The translations under genes and the position numbers were made by a program. Positions 17,235 to 25,099 of a stretch of 64,000 bases of DNA are shown here, in pieces; positions within the stretch are counted from its first letter, which is position 1, and every line of letters starts with the position of its first letter. Origin of the DNA: Planctomycetota bacterium (GTDB taxonomy: Bacteria; Planctomycetota; UBA1135). Under the pieces are notes generated by a model that saw only the letters and a program-made list of their open reading frames with translations, ran no database searches and was not told the DNA's origin. The DNA is taken from positions 1 to 64,000 of the forward strand of contig PAHY01000064.1 of NCBI GenBank assembly GCA_002705055.1, written 5' to 3'.

Positions 17235-18170
17235 ATGAGCGCTCCCGTCGATCCCGACCCAAGCCCGACCCTGCTGCGGCTGGTGCTCCGTATTCCGCCC
17301 GGCTGGGAGGAGACGGTGCAGTGGCAGCTGGATCAGGCGGGCTGGGGTACCGGGGTCTATGAACAGGCCTTCCCGGCCGGCCATCTCGATGACGAGCCGG
17401 TGGGGCGGCCAGAAGAAGGAACGCTCTCCTACGTGGTCGAAGAAGGCGAGCGGGCGCGCTTTCTGGCCGAGTTCGACCGCCTGGCCGGCATCCTTGATTG
17501 GCCGGACGGCGGCTGGGAAGTGCGTGGCGAATCGGTGCTGCGGCACGATTGGGAGACGGCCTGGCGCGAGAAGTGGAAGCCCTTCCGCTGCGGCGGCTTC
17601 GTGGTCCATGCCGATTTTCACCAGCTGGACCGCGGGCTCCTGCGCCCGGATGACATCCCGCTGATCGTCCCGACCGGTTCTGCCTTCGGGACCGGCGGTC
17701 ACCCTTCCACGCGCATCGCGCTGCGGACGCTGCGCCGCTGGTGGGGGGTGCGCCCGGCCGAGCGCGTGCTCGACGTCGGGATGGGAACCGGCATCCTCGG
17801 TGTGGCCGCCGCGCTGCTTGGCGCAGGCCAGGTGGCCGGGATGGATCCGGATCCGCCCGCCGAGGAGCAGGCGCGCAAGATGGCCGCGCTGCATGGGGTC
17901 GAGGAGCGCTGCCGCTTCTGGAATGGGGTGCTCGAGTCGGCGGAAGGCAGCTGGCAGATCGTCTTCGCCAACCTGCAGTCGGGTCTGCTGCAACGCTACG
18001 CACCCTTGCTTCGCGAGCGCATGAGCGCGGACGGTCGGCTGTTCACCGGCGGCTTCATGGACCGCAATGCGGCGCCTACTTTGGCGGCTCTACGCGATGC
18101 CGGATTGCGCTGCACGCGGCTCCACGAGCACGGGCGCTGGCGCGCGGCCGAGTTCGAAATCGAGGCCTGA
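17235..18170 (+). CDS. prmA: Ribosomal protein L11 methyltransferase
   Basis: 311 residues from ATG 17235. It trimethylates lysines and the N-terminus of ribosomal protein L11 using S-adenosylmethionine. The N-terminal L11-binding domain (about residues 1-100) is followed by DWETAWREKWKPFR, VPTGSAFGTGGHPSTR (the family signature FGTGxHxTT with Pro-Ser), and the SAM-binding motif VLDVGMGTGILGVAA followed by GMDPDP. The usual NxxANIL motif appears as FANLQSGLL. These are all PrmA features, somewhat diverged, so a related protein-lysine methyltransferase cannot be fully excluded. A possible structured RNA follows its stop. Confidence 0.88.
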   Translation: MSAPVDPDPSPTLLRLVLRIPPGWEETVQWQLDQAGWGTGVYEQAFPAGHLDDEPVGRPEEGTLSYVVEEGERARFLAEFDRLAGILDWPDGGWEVRGESVLRHDWETAWREKWKPFRCGGFVVHADFHQLDRGLLRPDDIPLIVPTGSAFGTGGHPSTRIALRTLRRWWGVRPAERVLDVGMGTGILGVAAALLGAGQVAGMDPDPPAEEQARKMAALHGVEERCRFWNGVLESAEGSWQIVFANLQSGLLQRYAPLLRERMSADGRLFTGGFMDRNAAPTLAALRDAGLRCTRLHEHGRWRAAEFEIEA

Positions 18171-18185
18171 GGTCAGCGCTTTCGG

Positions 18186-18368
18186 CTGCGGCGAGGAATT
18201 TCTTAGAAAAAGTTCTCAATTCCCTGAGAACTGCCGCCGATGGAAAAGATGCTACGAAATGGGTTCTCTTCCTAGCCGATGAATCGCAGGGGATGGCGAG
18301 ACTCGGCACCGTAGCAAGGGGAAAAGGAAGTCAGCGATCGGGAAAACCTCCCGGTCGCTGATTTTTTT
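18186..18368 (+). ncRNA. Candidate structured RNA or 3'-UTR RNA ending in a terminator
   Basis: The 238 bases between prmA and the ArsR gene hold no convincing ORF but three nested or consecutive helices. Stem 1: GCGGC (18188-18192) with GCCGC (18233-18237), enclosing AGTTCTCA (18211-18218) with TGAGAACT (18225-18232). Stem 2: GCTACG (18251-18256) with CGTAGC (18310-18315), enclosing GCCGA (18275-18279) with TCGGC (18303-18307). Stem 3 is the terminator at 18332-18368. This may be a small RNA, a processed prmA 3' UTR, or an uncharacterised cis element. It matches no riboswitch class that I recognise, and I saw no clear promoter of its own. Confidence 0.4.
18332..18368 (+). terminator. Rho-independent terminator upstream of the ArsR-RND operon
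   Basis: CAGCGATCGGGA (18332-18343) pairs with TCCCGGTCGCTG (18349-18360) over 12 bp with one G-U pair and the loop AAACC, followed by ATTTTTTT. It ends transcription from prmA or the putative RNA just before the promoter of the next operon. Confidence 0.9.
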
Positions 18369-18372
18369 GGCT

Positions 18373-18408
18373 TGTAGAATCTTAATATAGGTATATAACT
18401 ATGTCGAG
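18373..18408 (+). promoter_or_regulatory. AT-rich promoter/operator of the ArsR-RND operon
   Basis: TTGTAG (18373-18378), about 15 bases, then TATAAC (18394-18399) nine bases before ATG 18409. The stretch ATAG-GTATATAA-CTAT (18387-18402) is an imperfect AT-rich inverted repeat of the kind bound by ArsR-family repressors and overlaps the -10, so the first gene probably represses its own operon. Confidence 0.5.
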
Positions 18409-18729
18409 ATGGCTCGATCCGAACTCGTCGATCTGGAGCAGCTCGAGGCTGCGGCGCCCCTCATCCGAGTGGCTGCCCACCCCATCCGGCTGCGCATCAT
18501 CGATTTCCTCAGCGCGGGCGAGGCCTGCGTCGGCGACATCGCTCAGGCAGCCGAGGCGCCGCAAGCGATTACTTCACAACACCTTGCGACGCTTCGGCAG
18601 GCAGGGGTTCTGGCGGCTACCCGGCAGGGACAGCGGGTTTATTACCGCCTCGTGCGGGTCGAACTGATCAAGCTCCTGGACTGCATCCGTGACCATTGCC
18701 GCCTGATGGAAGGGGGCCCCTCGCGATGA
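18409..18729 (+). CDS. ArsR-family repressor, possible reactive-sulfur sensor
   Basis: 106 residues. Winged helix: LIRVAAHPIRLRIIDFLSAGEACVGDIAQA, recognition region APQAITSQHLATLRQAGVLAATR, wing GQRVYYRL. Cys40 (in GEACVGD) and Cys92/Cys97 (LLDCIRDHC) occupy helix positions like the two redox Cys of the SqrR/BigR/YgaV persulfide sensors. This assignment is by position only. The ArsR metal box is absent. The stop overlaps the next start as ATGA (18726-18729), so it is translationally coupled to the efflux genes it probably represses. A DUF2892 protein closes the operon, which fits the YgaV-YgaP pairing. Confidence 0.85.
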   Translation: MARSELVDLEQLEAAAPLIRVAAHPIRLRIIDFLSAGEACVGDIAQAAEAPQAITSQHLATLRQAGVLAATRQGQRVYYRLVRVELIKLLDCIRDHCRLMEGGPSR

Positions 18730-19730
18730 ATCTCAAGCACACCCTTCTCGCCACGGCACTGATCGGGGCCCTCCCGATGGTCTCGGCGTGCGCCCCCGAG
18801 CCGGTCCCGGCCGAGAGTTCCGCCGGCGGGGCATGGGGTGCCAGCCCCGCCCCGGGCACCACCTGGACCGTCGCGGCCGAGGACGCCGTCCTCGAGCGGG
18901 AGGTCCCGGCCACCGTGCGCTCGCTGGATCACATCGCCGTGGCCGCCGAGGTCGAGGGCCGGGTCCTTCAGGTGCACGCGGAGCTGGGCGATCGGGTCAG
19001 CACCGGCCAGAAGCTGGCCAGCCTCGATCCGAGCGCGCTGCGATCCCGGCTGGAAGCGGCGCAGGCGGCGCTCGATCTGGCGGAGGCCGAGCAGCGCCGG
19101 GTCGATCGCCTGGTCGCCGAGCGCGTGGCCTCCGAGCGGGAGGCCGACGCTGCCGCCAGTCTCGCGCGGCAGGCCCGGGCACATCTGGAGCTGGCGCAGT
19201 CCGCGCTGGAGAAGGCCACCGTGGTCTCGCCGGTCGATGCGATCGTCGAAGCGCGGGAAGTCAGCCCCGGCGACCTGGCGGTCCCCGGCAAGGCGCTGTT
19301 CGCGCTGTACGACCCGAAGCGTCTGGTCCTCGAAGCGCAGATCCCGCTCGATGATCGCGCGCCGATCCAGATCGGCACGGAGCTCAGCTTCGAACTCAGC
19401 GGCGAAACCGGCCGGGCGCAGGTGCTCGAGATCGCGCCCACCAGCGATCCGCGCAGCCGCACCCTGCGCGTACGCCTCGGGCTCGACGCCTCGGCTGCGC
19501 ACGCCTCGCTTGCCCCCGGCAGCTTCGGTTTGGTGCGCTATCCGGCGGGCACACGGGCGCGCATCGCCGTGCCGCTGCAGGCTGTCCGCCGCGTCGGTCA
19601 GCTCGAGATGGTGCTCGCCCAGGATGCCCAGGGTCAGTGGCGCCGCCGCGCGGTGCGCACGGGCGCGGCAAGCGGCGAGCAGATCGAGATCCTGTCCGGC
19701 CTGAGCGCCGGCGAAGTCATCGGCTGGTGA
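18726..19730 (+). CDS. RND efflux periplasmic adaptor lipoprotein (HlyD/MFP family)
   Basis: 334 residues from ATG 18726. The signal peptide ends in a lipobox-like MVSAC (Cys22), so the protein is probably lipid-anchored. Then come a barrel-sandwich half (VAAEVEGRVLQVHAELGDRVSTGQKLASLD), an alpha-helical hairpin (RLEAAQAALDLAEAEQRRVDRL to LELAQSALEKATVVSPVDAIVEAREVSPGDLAV) and a beta-barrel with the membrane-proximal domain (TLRVRLGLD, VPLQAVRRVG, IEILSGLSAGEVIGW). It links the inner-membrane pump encoded 10 bases downstream to an outer-membrane channel, which is not encoded nearby. Confidence 0.92.
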   Translation: MNLKHTLLATALIGALPMVSACAPEPVPAESSAGGAWGASPAPGTTWTVAAEDAVLEREVPATVRSLDHIAVAAEVEGRVLQVHAELGDRVSTGQKLASLDPSALRSRLEAAQAALDLAEAEQRRVDRLVAERVASEREADAAASLARQARAHLELAQSALEKATVVSPVDAIVEAREVSPGDLAVPGKALFALYDPKRLVLEAQIPLDDRAPIQIGTELSFELSGETGRAQVLEIAPTSDPRSRTLRVRLGLDASAAHASLAPGSFGLVRYPAGTRARIAVPLQAVRRVGQLEMVLAQDAQGQWRRRAVRTGAASGEQIEILSGLSAGEVIGW

Positions 19731-19740
19731 GGACGCGGAC

Positions 19741-22700
19741 ATGATCCAACGACTCGTTGCTCGATTCCTCGAAGGGCCGAACGCCGCGCTGCTCCTGCTC
19801 GCCGCGCTGGCGCTGGGCACAGCTGCCGTCCTGCTGACCCCGCGCGAGGAGGAGCCGCAGATCGTCGTGCCGATGGCCGACGTGATGGTCTCCGCGCCGG
19901 GCCACAGCGCCGAAGAAGTGGCACGCCTGGTCGCAACGCCGCTGGAGCGCCTGCTGTGGCAGATCGACGGCGTCGAGCACGTCTACTCGAGTTCGCAGCG
20001 GGATCAGGCTCTGGTCACGGTGCGCTTCTACGTCGGCGAAGACCGCGAGGATTCGCTGGTCAAGTTGCACGATCAGCTCGAGCAGAACCTCGACCGCGTT
20101 CCGTCGATCGTCCAGTCCTGGCTGGTTAAGCCGGTCTCGATTGATGATGTGCCCATCGTCACCTTGGCGCTGCATGGCGCCGACTGGAGCGCCGATGCGC
20201 TGCGCCGCGTCGCCGAGGAAATGCAGTCGCGCCTCGATGGCCTGCGCGGCATCTCGCGCACCGAGCTGATCGGCGGCCAGCCGCGTCGGATCCGGGTCGA
20301 ACTGGACCGGGAGCGGATGCATGCCCGCGGCCTCACTCTGGCCGAGGTGGGGGCGGCGATCCGCGAAAGCGCCGCGACCGCATCCGCCGGTGGCTTTGAT
20401 CGCCTGGACCAACACCTGACTCTTGATGTCGGCGAGGGCTTTCAGTCCATCAGCGATCTCGAGGGCCTGGTGCTGGCTGGGGAGGGCAGCAGTCTGGTGT
20501 TCCTCCGCGATGTCGCCACGGTCAGCGACGCGCCCGCCGAGGCGGACCACTACACCCGGATTGGCTTCGGCCCCGGCTCAGCCGCTGCCGGACTCAGTCG
20601 TGAATCGGTCACGCTGGCCGTCGCCAAGCAGCGCGGCACCGATGCCACGCGCGTCGCCGAGTCGGTGCTGGCCGAGGCGGAGCGCCTGCGCGCCGAGGTG
20701 CTGCCGGCCGGCGTCGACATGACGGTCACCCGCAACGACGGTGCGACCGCCGACGAGAAGGTCGACGCGCTGCTCAGCTCGATCGGCTTCGCGCTCGCGA
20801 CCGTGGTCGCCCTGCTGCTGTTCACGCTGGGATGGCGCGAGGCGCTGGTCGTGGCGATCGCGGTCCCGGTCAGCTTCGCGCTGGCGCTGACCGTCAACGG
20901 TCTGCTGGGCTACACGATCAACCGGGTCACGCTGTTCGCGCTGATCCTCTCGCTGGGCCTGGTCGTCGACGACCCGATCACCAACGTCGACAACATTCAG
21001 CGCCACCTGCGCAAGTCCAAGGGAGCGGCGCGCGACGCGGTGCTGTCCGGCGTCCGCGAAGTGCTGCCGCCGGTGATCATGAGCACGCTCACGATCGTCG
21101 TCTCCTTCCTGCCGATGTTCTTCATCACCGGCATGATGGGGCCCTACATGGCGCCGATGGCGTCGAATGTGCCGCTGACCGTCGGCTTCTCGACCCTGGC
21201 CGCGGTCACGATCGTGCCGTGGTTGGCCTACAAGCTGCTGCGCAACCGGCGCGGCGGCGAGGGCAAGGAAGACACCGTGCCGAAGTGGCTGCGCCGAGGC
21301 TACCGCGGCACCCTGGCGCCGATTCTGCGCTCGCGCGGACGGGCCTGGATGCTGCTGCTGGCCGTCGGTCTGCTGTTCGCCGGCGCCTGGGCGCTGCCGT
21401 TGCTGGGCAAGGTCCCGCTGAAGATGCTGCCCTTCGACAACAAGAATCGACTCCAGCTGGTGGTCGATCTGCCGGAAGGAAGCACGCTCGAGCGGACCAA
21501 CGCCGTCGTCCAAGAATTGGAGGCCTTCCTTGGTGAGGTGCCCGAGGTGGTCAGCTTCACCTCCTACGTCGGGACCGCCTCGCCGATGGACTTCAACAGC
21601 ATGGTGCGGCACGGTTATCTGCGCCAGACGTCCGAGCTCGCCGACCTGCGCGTGCAGCTGCTGCATCACAGCGAGCGCGCGCTGCAGTCGCATGCGATCG
21701 CCATGCGCATCCGCGACGCGCTGACCGAGATCGGCGCGCGCCACGACGCGGTGGTCAAGCTGGTCGAGACTCCTCCCGGCCCGCCCGTGCTCGCGACGAT
21801 GGTCGCCGAGATCTACGGCGACGAGGCCACGAGCTATCAGGAGCTGACCGCGGCTGCGGCCCAGCTGGCCGGGCACTTCCGCGCCGAAGCCGGCGTGCGC
21901 GAGGTCGATGTGATGGTCAGTGTGCCGCACGACCGTGTGCAGTTCGTGCTGGATCGCCAGCAGGCTGCGGTGCACGGCGTGCGCGAGGCGCAGCTCACGC
22001 GGCTCTTGACGACGGCGGTGCGCGGCGAAACCGTCGGCGATCTGCGAGCCGAGGGAGAGCGGCAGCCCTTGCCGATCGAGCTGCGGCTCTCTCGCGCGCA
22101 GCGTTCCGGGGGAGAGGAGCTGGGGCGGCTCGCGGTGCGGGCGCTCGATGGTCAGATCCTGCCGCTGCAGGAGCTGGGCTCTTTCGAGCGGCGGCCCGCC
22201 GACCCGGTGATCCATCACAAGAACCTGCAGCCGGTCGTCTATCTGACCGCCGAGATGGTCGGCCGCGCCCCCGGCGAAGCGGTGCTGGCGCTGCAGTCGA
22301 AAGTGAAGGATGACCCGCTGCCGCCCAACATCGAGGTCGAATGGGCCGGCGAGGGCGAATGGGAGATCACCCTGCGCGTCTTCCGCGACATGGGCCTCGC
22401 GTACATTGCCGCGCTGCTCGGCATCTACCTGCTGCTCACGATCGAGACCAAGTCGCTGGCCATGCCGCTGCTGGTCATGATGGCCATTCCGCTGACCGCG
22501 ATCGGCATGATGCCGGGCTTCTGGGGCCTGAACGCGCTGTTCGCCGGGCGTGTCGGCGACTACGCCGACTCCACCTTCTTCACGGCGACCGCCATGATCG
22601 GCATGATCGCGCTCGGCGGCATCGTCGTGCGCAATTCGCTGGTGCTGCTGCAGTTCATTCAGAACGAACTGGCCGCCGGCAAGACTCTGATCGATTCGGT

Positions 22701-22908
22701 TTGCGAAGCGGGCGCGGTACGCATGCGTCCGATTGTCCTGACTGCCGCCACCACGGCGCTTGGAGCGTGGCCGATCACGCTCGATCCGATCTTCTCGGGC
22801 CTCGCCTGGGCGCTGATCTTCGGGCTGGTCGCTTCGACCGCCTTCACCCTGCTCGTGGTCCCGACCGTGTTCTGGATGCTCCACGAGAAAGCCCATCGCA
22901 AGAAATGA
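19741..22908 (+). CDS. RND-superfamily efflux pump, AcrB/HAE type
   Basis: 1055 residues, the usual length of inner-membrane RND permeases, with 12 expected membrane helices and two large periplasmic loops. The first helix is followed by EEEPQIVVPMADVMVSAPGHSAEEVARLVATPLE. The central helices include LGLVVDDPITNVDNIQRHL, with the acidic pair of the proton relay, and the second half ends in MIGMIALGGIVVRNSLVLLQFI and RMRPIVLTAATTALG. The adjacent-acidic DD and the IDGVEHVYSSS segment put it with drug or hydrophobic-compound exporters rather than CzcA metal pumps. The substrate is unknown; operon context suggests compounds linked to sulfur or redox stress. The stop overlaps the next start (ATGA). 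Confidence 0.93.
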   Translation: MIQRLVARFLEGPNAALLLLAALALGTAAVLLTPREEEPQIVVPMADVMVSAPGHSAEEVARLVATPLERLLWQIDGVEHVYSSSQRDQALVTVRFYVGEDREDSLVKLHDQLEQNLDRVPSIVQSWLVKPVSIDDVPIVTLALHGADWSADALRRVAEEMQSRLDGLRGISRTELIGGQPRRIRVELDRERMHARGLTLAEVGAAIRESAATASAGGFDRLDQHLTLDVGEGFQSISDLEGLVLAGEGSSLVFLRDVATVSDAPAEADHYTRIGFGPGSAAAGLSRESVTLAVAKQRGTDATRVAESVLAEAERLRAEVLPAGVDMTVTRNDGATADEKVDALLSSIGFALATVVALLLFTLGWREALVVAIAVPVSFALALTVNGLLGYTINRVTLFALILSLGLVVDDPITNVDNIQRHLRKSKGAARDAVLSGVREVLPPVIMSTLTIVVSFLPMFFITGMMGPYMAPMASNVPLTVGFSTLAAVTIVPWLAYKLLRNRRGGEGKEDTVPKWLRRGYRGTLAPILRSRGRAWMLLLAVGLLFAGAWALPLLGKVPLKMLPFDNKNRLQLVVDLPEGSTLERTNAVVQELEAFLGEVPEVVSFTSYVGTASPMDFNSMVRHGYLRQTSELADLRVQLLHHSERALQSHAIAMRIRDALTEIGARHDAVVKLVETPPGPPVLATMVAEIYGDEATSYQELTAAAAQLAGHFRAEAGVREVDVMVSVPHDRVQFVLDRQQAAVHGVREAQLTRLLTTAVRGETVGDLRAEGERQPLPIELRLSRAQRSGGEELGRLAVRALDGQILPLQELGSFERRPADPVIHHKNLQPVVYLTAEMVGRAPGEAVLALQSKVKDDPLPPNIEVEWAGEGEWEITLRVFRDMGLAYIAALLGIYLLLTIETKSLAMPLLVMMAIPLTAIGMMPGFWGLNALFAGRVGDYADSTFFTATAMIGMIALGGIVVRNSLVLLQFIQNELAAGKTLIDSVCEAGAVRMRPIVLTAATTALGAWPITLDPIFSGLAWALIFGLVASTAFTLLVVPTVFWMLHEKAHRKK

Positions 22909-23123
22909 GCCAACCCATGAATGTAGATCGCGCACTGCGCGGCATTGCCGGCACAGTGATCCTCGTATCGGTCGCCCTGGCCTGGCAGGTCAATGGCGTC
23001 GACCTGACGCAGCCCAGCTGGCTGTGGCTGACGGCCTTCGTCGGCTTCAACCTGCTGCAGTCCGCCTTCACCTGCTGGTGCCCGATGATGACGGTGCTGC
23101 GCAAGCTGGGCGTGCGGGGCTAG
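22905..23123 (+). CDS. Small DUF2892 (YgaP-like) membrane protein
   Basis: 72 residues; ATG 22905 overlaps the RND stop by four bases (MNVD at 22917 is an alternative start). It has two predicted membrane helices (GIAGTVILVSVALAW and WLWLTAFVGFNLLQSAF) and a conserved CWCPMMTVLRKLG ending with CxCP. This is the DUF2892 pattern, found alone or as the membrane part of the rhodanese YgaP. In YgaP-like proteins the region is linked to sulfane-sulfur handling, so its place at the end of an ArsR-RND operon is informative. The stop overlaps by four bases the stop of the convergent next gene. Confidence 0.8.
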   Translation: MSQPMNVDRALRGIAGTVILVSVALAWQVNGVDLTQPSWLWLTAFVGFNLLQSAFTCWCPMMTVLRKLGVRG

Positions 23124-25024
23124 TCCGCGACGATCCGAATCCGGCGCTCGTCGCCCGGTTGGATGTCCAACCGGACGGCGAGCTGCCGGCCGTCGGCCAG
23201 GCCGATGACCAGGTCCGCGCGGCCCGGGCAGATCTCCAGGACCTTCTGGCCGACTTCAGTGTCGACGACTTCGTGGGTCCAGTTCATGAGTCGCCAGCCT
23301 TCCGGGCCCTCCAGGGTGATCCGCGGGCTTCGTTCCAGCGTGACTTCCAGCGGTGCGTCGCTCTCGCCGGGCTGCGGCATGCGCGTGCGGAAGTACTGGA
23401 GAACGGATCGCTGCTCCCAGATCGAGCCGATCACTTCGGCGCCGGCGGGGCCAAGCAGCAGCGCGCTGCCGGTGTCGTCCTCGCCGTCCACCTCGATTTC
23501 GTAGCGCCAGCCCTCGGCGCGGATCGAGGCCTTGGTGGCGATGCTGCCGTCGGCGTGGCGGACGATGATCTCCCGCGTGGCCATCGGCAGCGGCTCCTGC
23601 CGGGCGGGGGGCTCGAGCACGAGAACGGTGTCCGCGTCGATGCCCGGGTGGCGCACCAGCACCGGCTGATCTTCGAAACGGTAATGCAGGATCAGCGGCG
23701 TGTTGCGCGGTACGGGCTGACCATCACGCGCCATGTCTTCGCCCGCGATGGAACTGTCCGCAGCTTCGATCCAGCGATTCCAGCTGCCCTCGGGCCATTG
23801 CACCTGGAGCACGGGCTGCTTCTCAAACTGCGGCCGCAAGGTGTGGCTGCTTCCTTCTTCCACCTCGATCTCGATCATCTCGGCGGCGTAGGCCGAGAAC
23901 GTGCCACCGGCGAGGAATCGAACCCGGCCCGCGGGAACGATGAAGCGCATCGTTTGCGATGCGGCGTTCTCGTCGGGCTCTGCGCTGCGCGCTTGCCAGC
24001 CCTCCTCGTGAATCAGGATGTAGCCGGGACCATGCTCATCTTCATCGAGCTTCGGATCGACGACCTCGACCTTGCCATGGGGAAGGGACTCCGGCCAGTC
24101 CTCCGCTTCAGCGCGCACGGTTCGCTCGAACCCATATTGAGCGGCAAGCTCTGCCTCAACGTCAGCATAGAACCGAGACTGCGGTTCCAACTTGCGCATG
24201 GCGACGTCGTCCGGACCGAAGCGGCAGGGCACGCGAAGGCGGCCCTGCTCATCGCTGGTCAGGACGTGATAGCACTCCCCGTCCACGATGTAGAAAGGCT
24301 CGAAGGCAAGCGGGGAACCATCCCGCTCCAGCACCCGGACCGCAGCCCCTGGCCGGCGCGGCAGAACCATGGTCGCCGGGCCCTCTTCGGGGCGGCGCTC
24401 GTGAATCCACTCGCTGTCCAGGTACTCGATCGCACCGCGGTCCGGCGGAAGGATGCGCAGCTCGGGGCTGCGATCCTGAATCCCGAAGTTCTCCAGGCGC
24501 ACGATGCCCTGGGCGTCGGAGACCATGTGTACCGCCGGCAGATCGTGCGAGCAGGAGTAGGTCGAAGTCACGCGCACCCCGGGGATGGCCTGCCCCTCCG
24601 GATCGACGAAGCGCAGCTCGGCCGGTTCCGCCATGGGAAAGAGGCGGATCTCCGCGCCGATCTCGCCTGCGACTCCGGACCAAGTGGAGTAGCCCGGCGC
24701 GGAAATGCGCGCCTTCTCCGCGGTGCGGCCCGCGAGCAGAAACTCGATCAGAAAACCGCCATCGGCGCCGCTGGTCGCAGCGCCGACGCGCCGAAAGCCG
24801 CCGGCGTAGTCGTCGATCTCCTCGGTCCAGACCTCAATCTGAGCCCCGACGATCGGTCGATTGCTGAGCGCATCGACGACCCGGCCCCCGCGGTAGCGCC
24901 ACAGCGGCTGCTCGTCGGTGGTGGCGAAGGGGTCGAAGCCGGGGGCGATCTCGGTCCAGCTCTCGTTCGCACGAAGGCCTTCGACCTGAAGCTGCGCAAG
25001 GAGGGCGAGGGGGGCAAGCAGCAT
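23120..25024 (-). CDS. Exported carboxypeptidase-regulatory-like protein
   Basis: 634 residues with a short hydrophobic N-terminus (MLLAPLALLAQLQ) that may serve as a signal peptide. The body contains repeated beta-sandwich units of the carboxypeptidase-regulatory-like or Big type, for example GGRVVDALSNRPIVGAQIEVWTEEI, AELRFVDPEGQAIPGVRVTST, and later FIVPAGRVRFLAGG and TREIIVRHADGSIATKASI. No peptidase or catalytic motif is visible. Similar proteins occur at 39128, 40129 and 48117 in this window, so this looks like a paralogous surface family. TAGATT exactly 6 bases before ATG 25024 predicts a leaderless mRNA. Confidence 0.75.
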   Translation of the reverse strand: MLLAPLALLAQLQVEGLRANESWTEIAPGFDPFATTDEQPLWRYRGGRVVDALSNRPIVGAQIEVWTEEIDDYAGGFRRVGAATSGADGGFLIEFLLAGRTAEKARISAPGYSTWSGVAGEIGAEIRLFPMAEPAELRFVDPEGQAIPGVRVTSTYSCSHDLPAVHMVSDAQGIVRLENFGIQDRSPELRILPPDRGAIEYLDSEWIHERRPEEGPATMVLPRRPGAAVRVLERDGSPLAFEPFYIVDGECYHVLTSDEQGRLRVPCRFGPDDVAMRKLEPQSRFYADVEAELAAQYGFERTVRAEAEDWPESLPHGKVEVVDPKLDEDEHGPGYILIHEEGWQARSAEPDENAASQTMRFIVPAGRVRFLAGGTFSAYAAEMIEIEVEEGSSHTLRPQFEKQPVLQVQWPEGSWNRWIEAADSSIAGEDMARDGQPVPRNTPLILHYRFEDQPVLVRHPGIDADTVLVLEPPARQEPLPMATREIIVRHADGSIATKASIRAEGWRYEIEVDGEDDTGSALLLGPAGAEVIGSIWEQRSVLQYFRTRMPQPGESDAPLEVTLERSPRITLEGPEGWRLMNWTHEVVDTEVGQKVLEICPGRADLVIGLADGRQLAVRLDIQPGDERRIRIVAD

Positions 25025-25036
25025 GCCTTCAATCTA
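25025..25036 (-). promoter_or_regulatory. Leaderless-type -10 box TAGATT
   Basis: Minus-strand TAGATT at 25036-25031, then 6 bases, then ATG 25024. Confidence 0.5.
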
Positions 25037-25087
25037 GTCGGGCCGCCGCGCGGGTCACGGGAACTGCGGCGAGGCCTCGGCGTCCGC

Positions 25088-25093
25088 TACCAT
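25088..25093 (+). promoter_or_regulatory. Leaderless-type -10 box TACCAT
   Basis: TACCAT at 25088-25093, then exactly 6 bases (CAGGCC), then ATG 25100 of the sulfatase. Confidence 0.45.
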
Positions 25094-25099
25094 CAGGCC

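Noticed and set aside
18186..18331. Known riboswitch class (c-di-GMP, fluoride, SAM, cobalamin, guanidine)
   Set aside because: None of the conserved sequence cores I know is present; only helices without a diagnostic loop.
18401..18667. Alternative ATG 18401 for the gene downstream of the terminator
   Set aside because: It is in a different frame from the clear ArsR domain and encodes no recognisable protein.
20578..22935. 785-codon open frame on the minus strand
   Set aside because: Antisense to the RND pump gene. High GC makes long spurious frames common. Its translation is rich in Arg, Gln, His and Asp with no motif.
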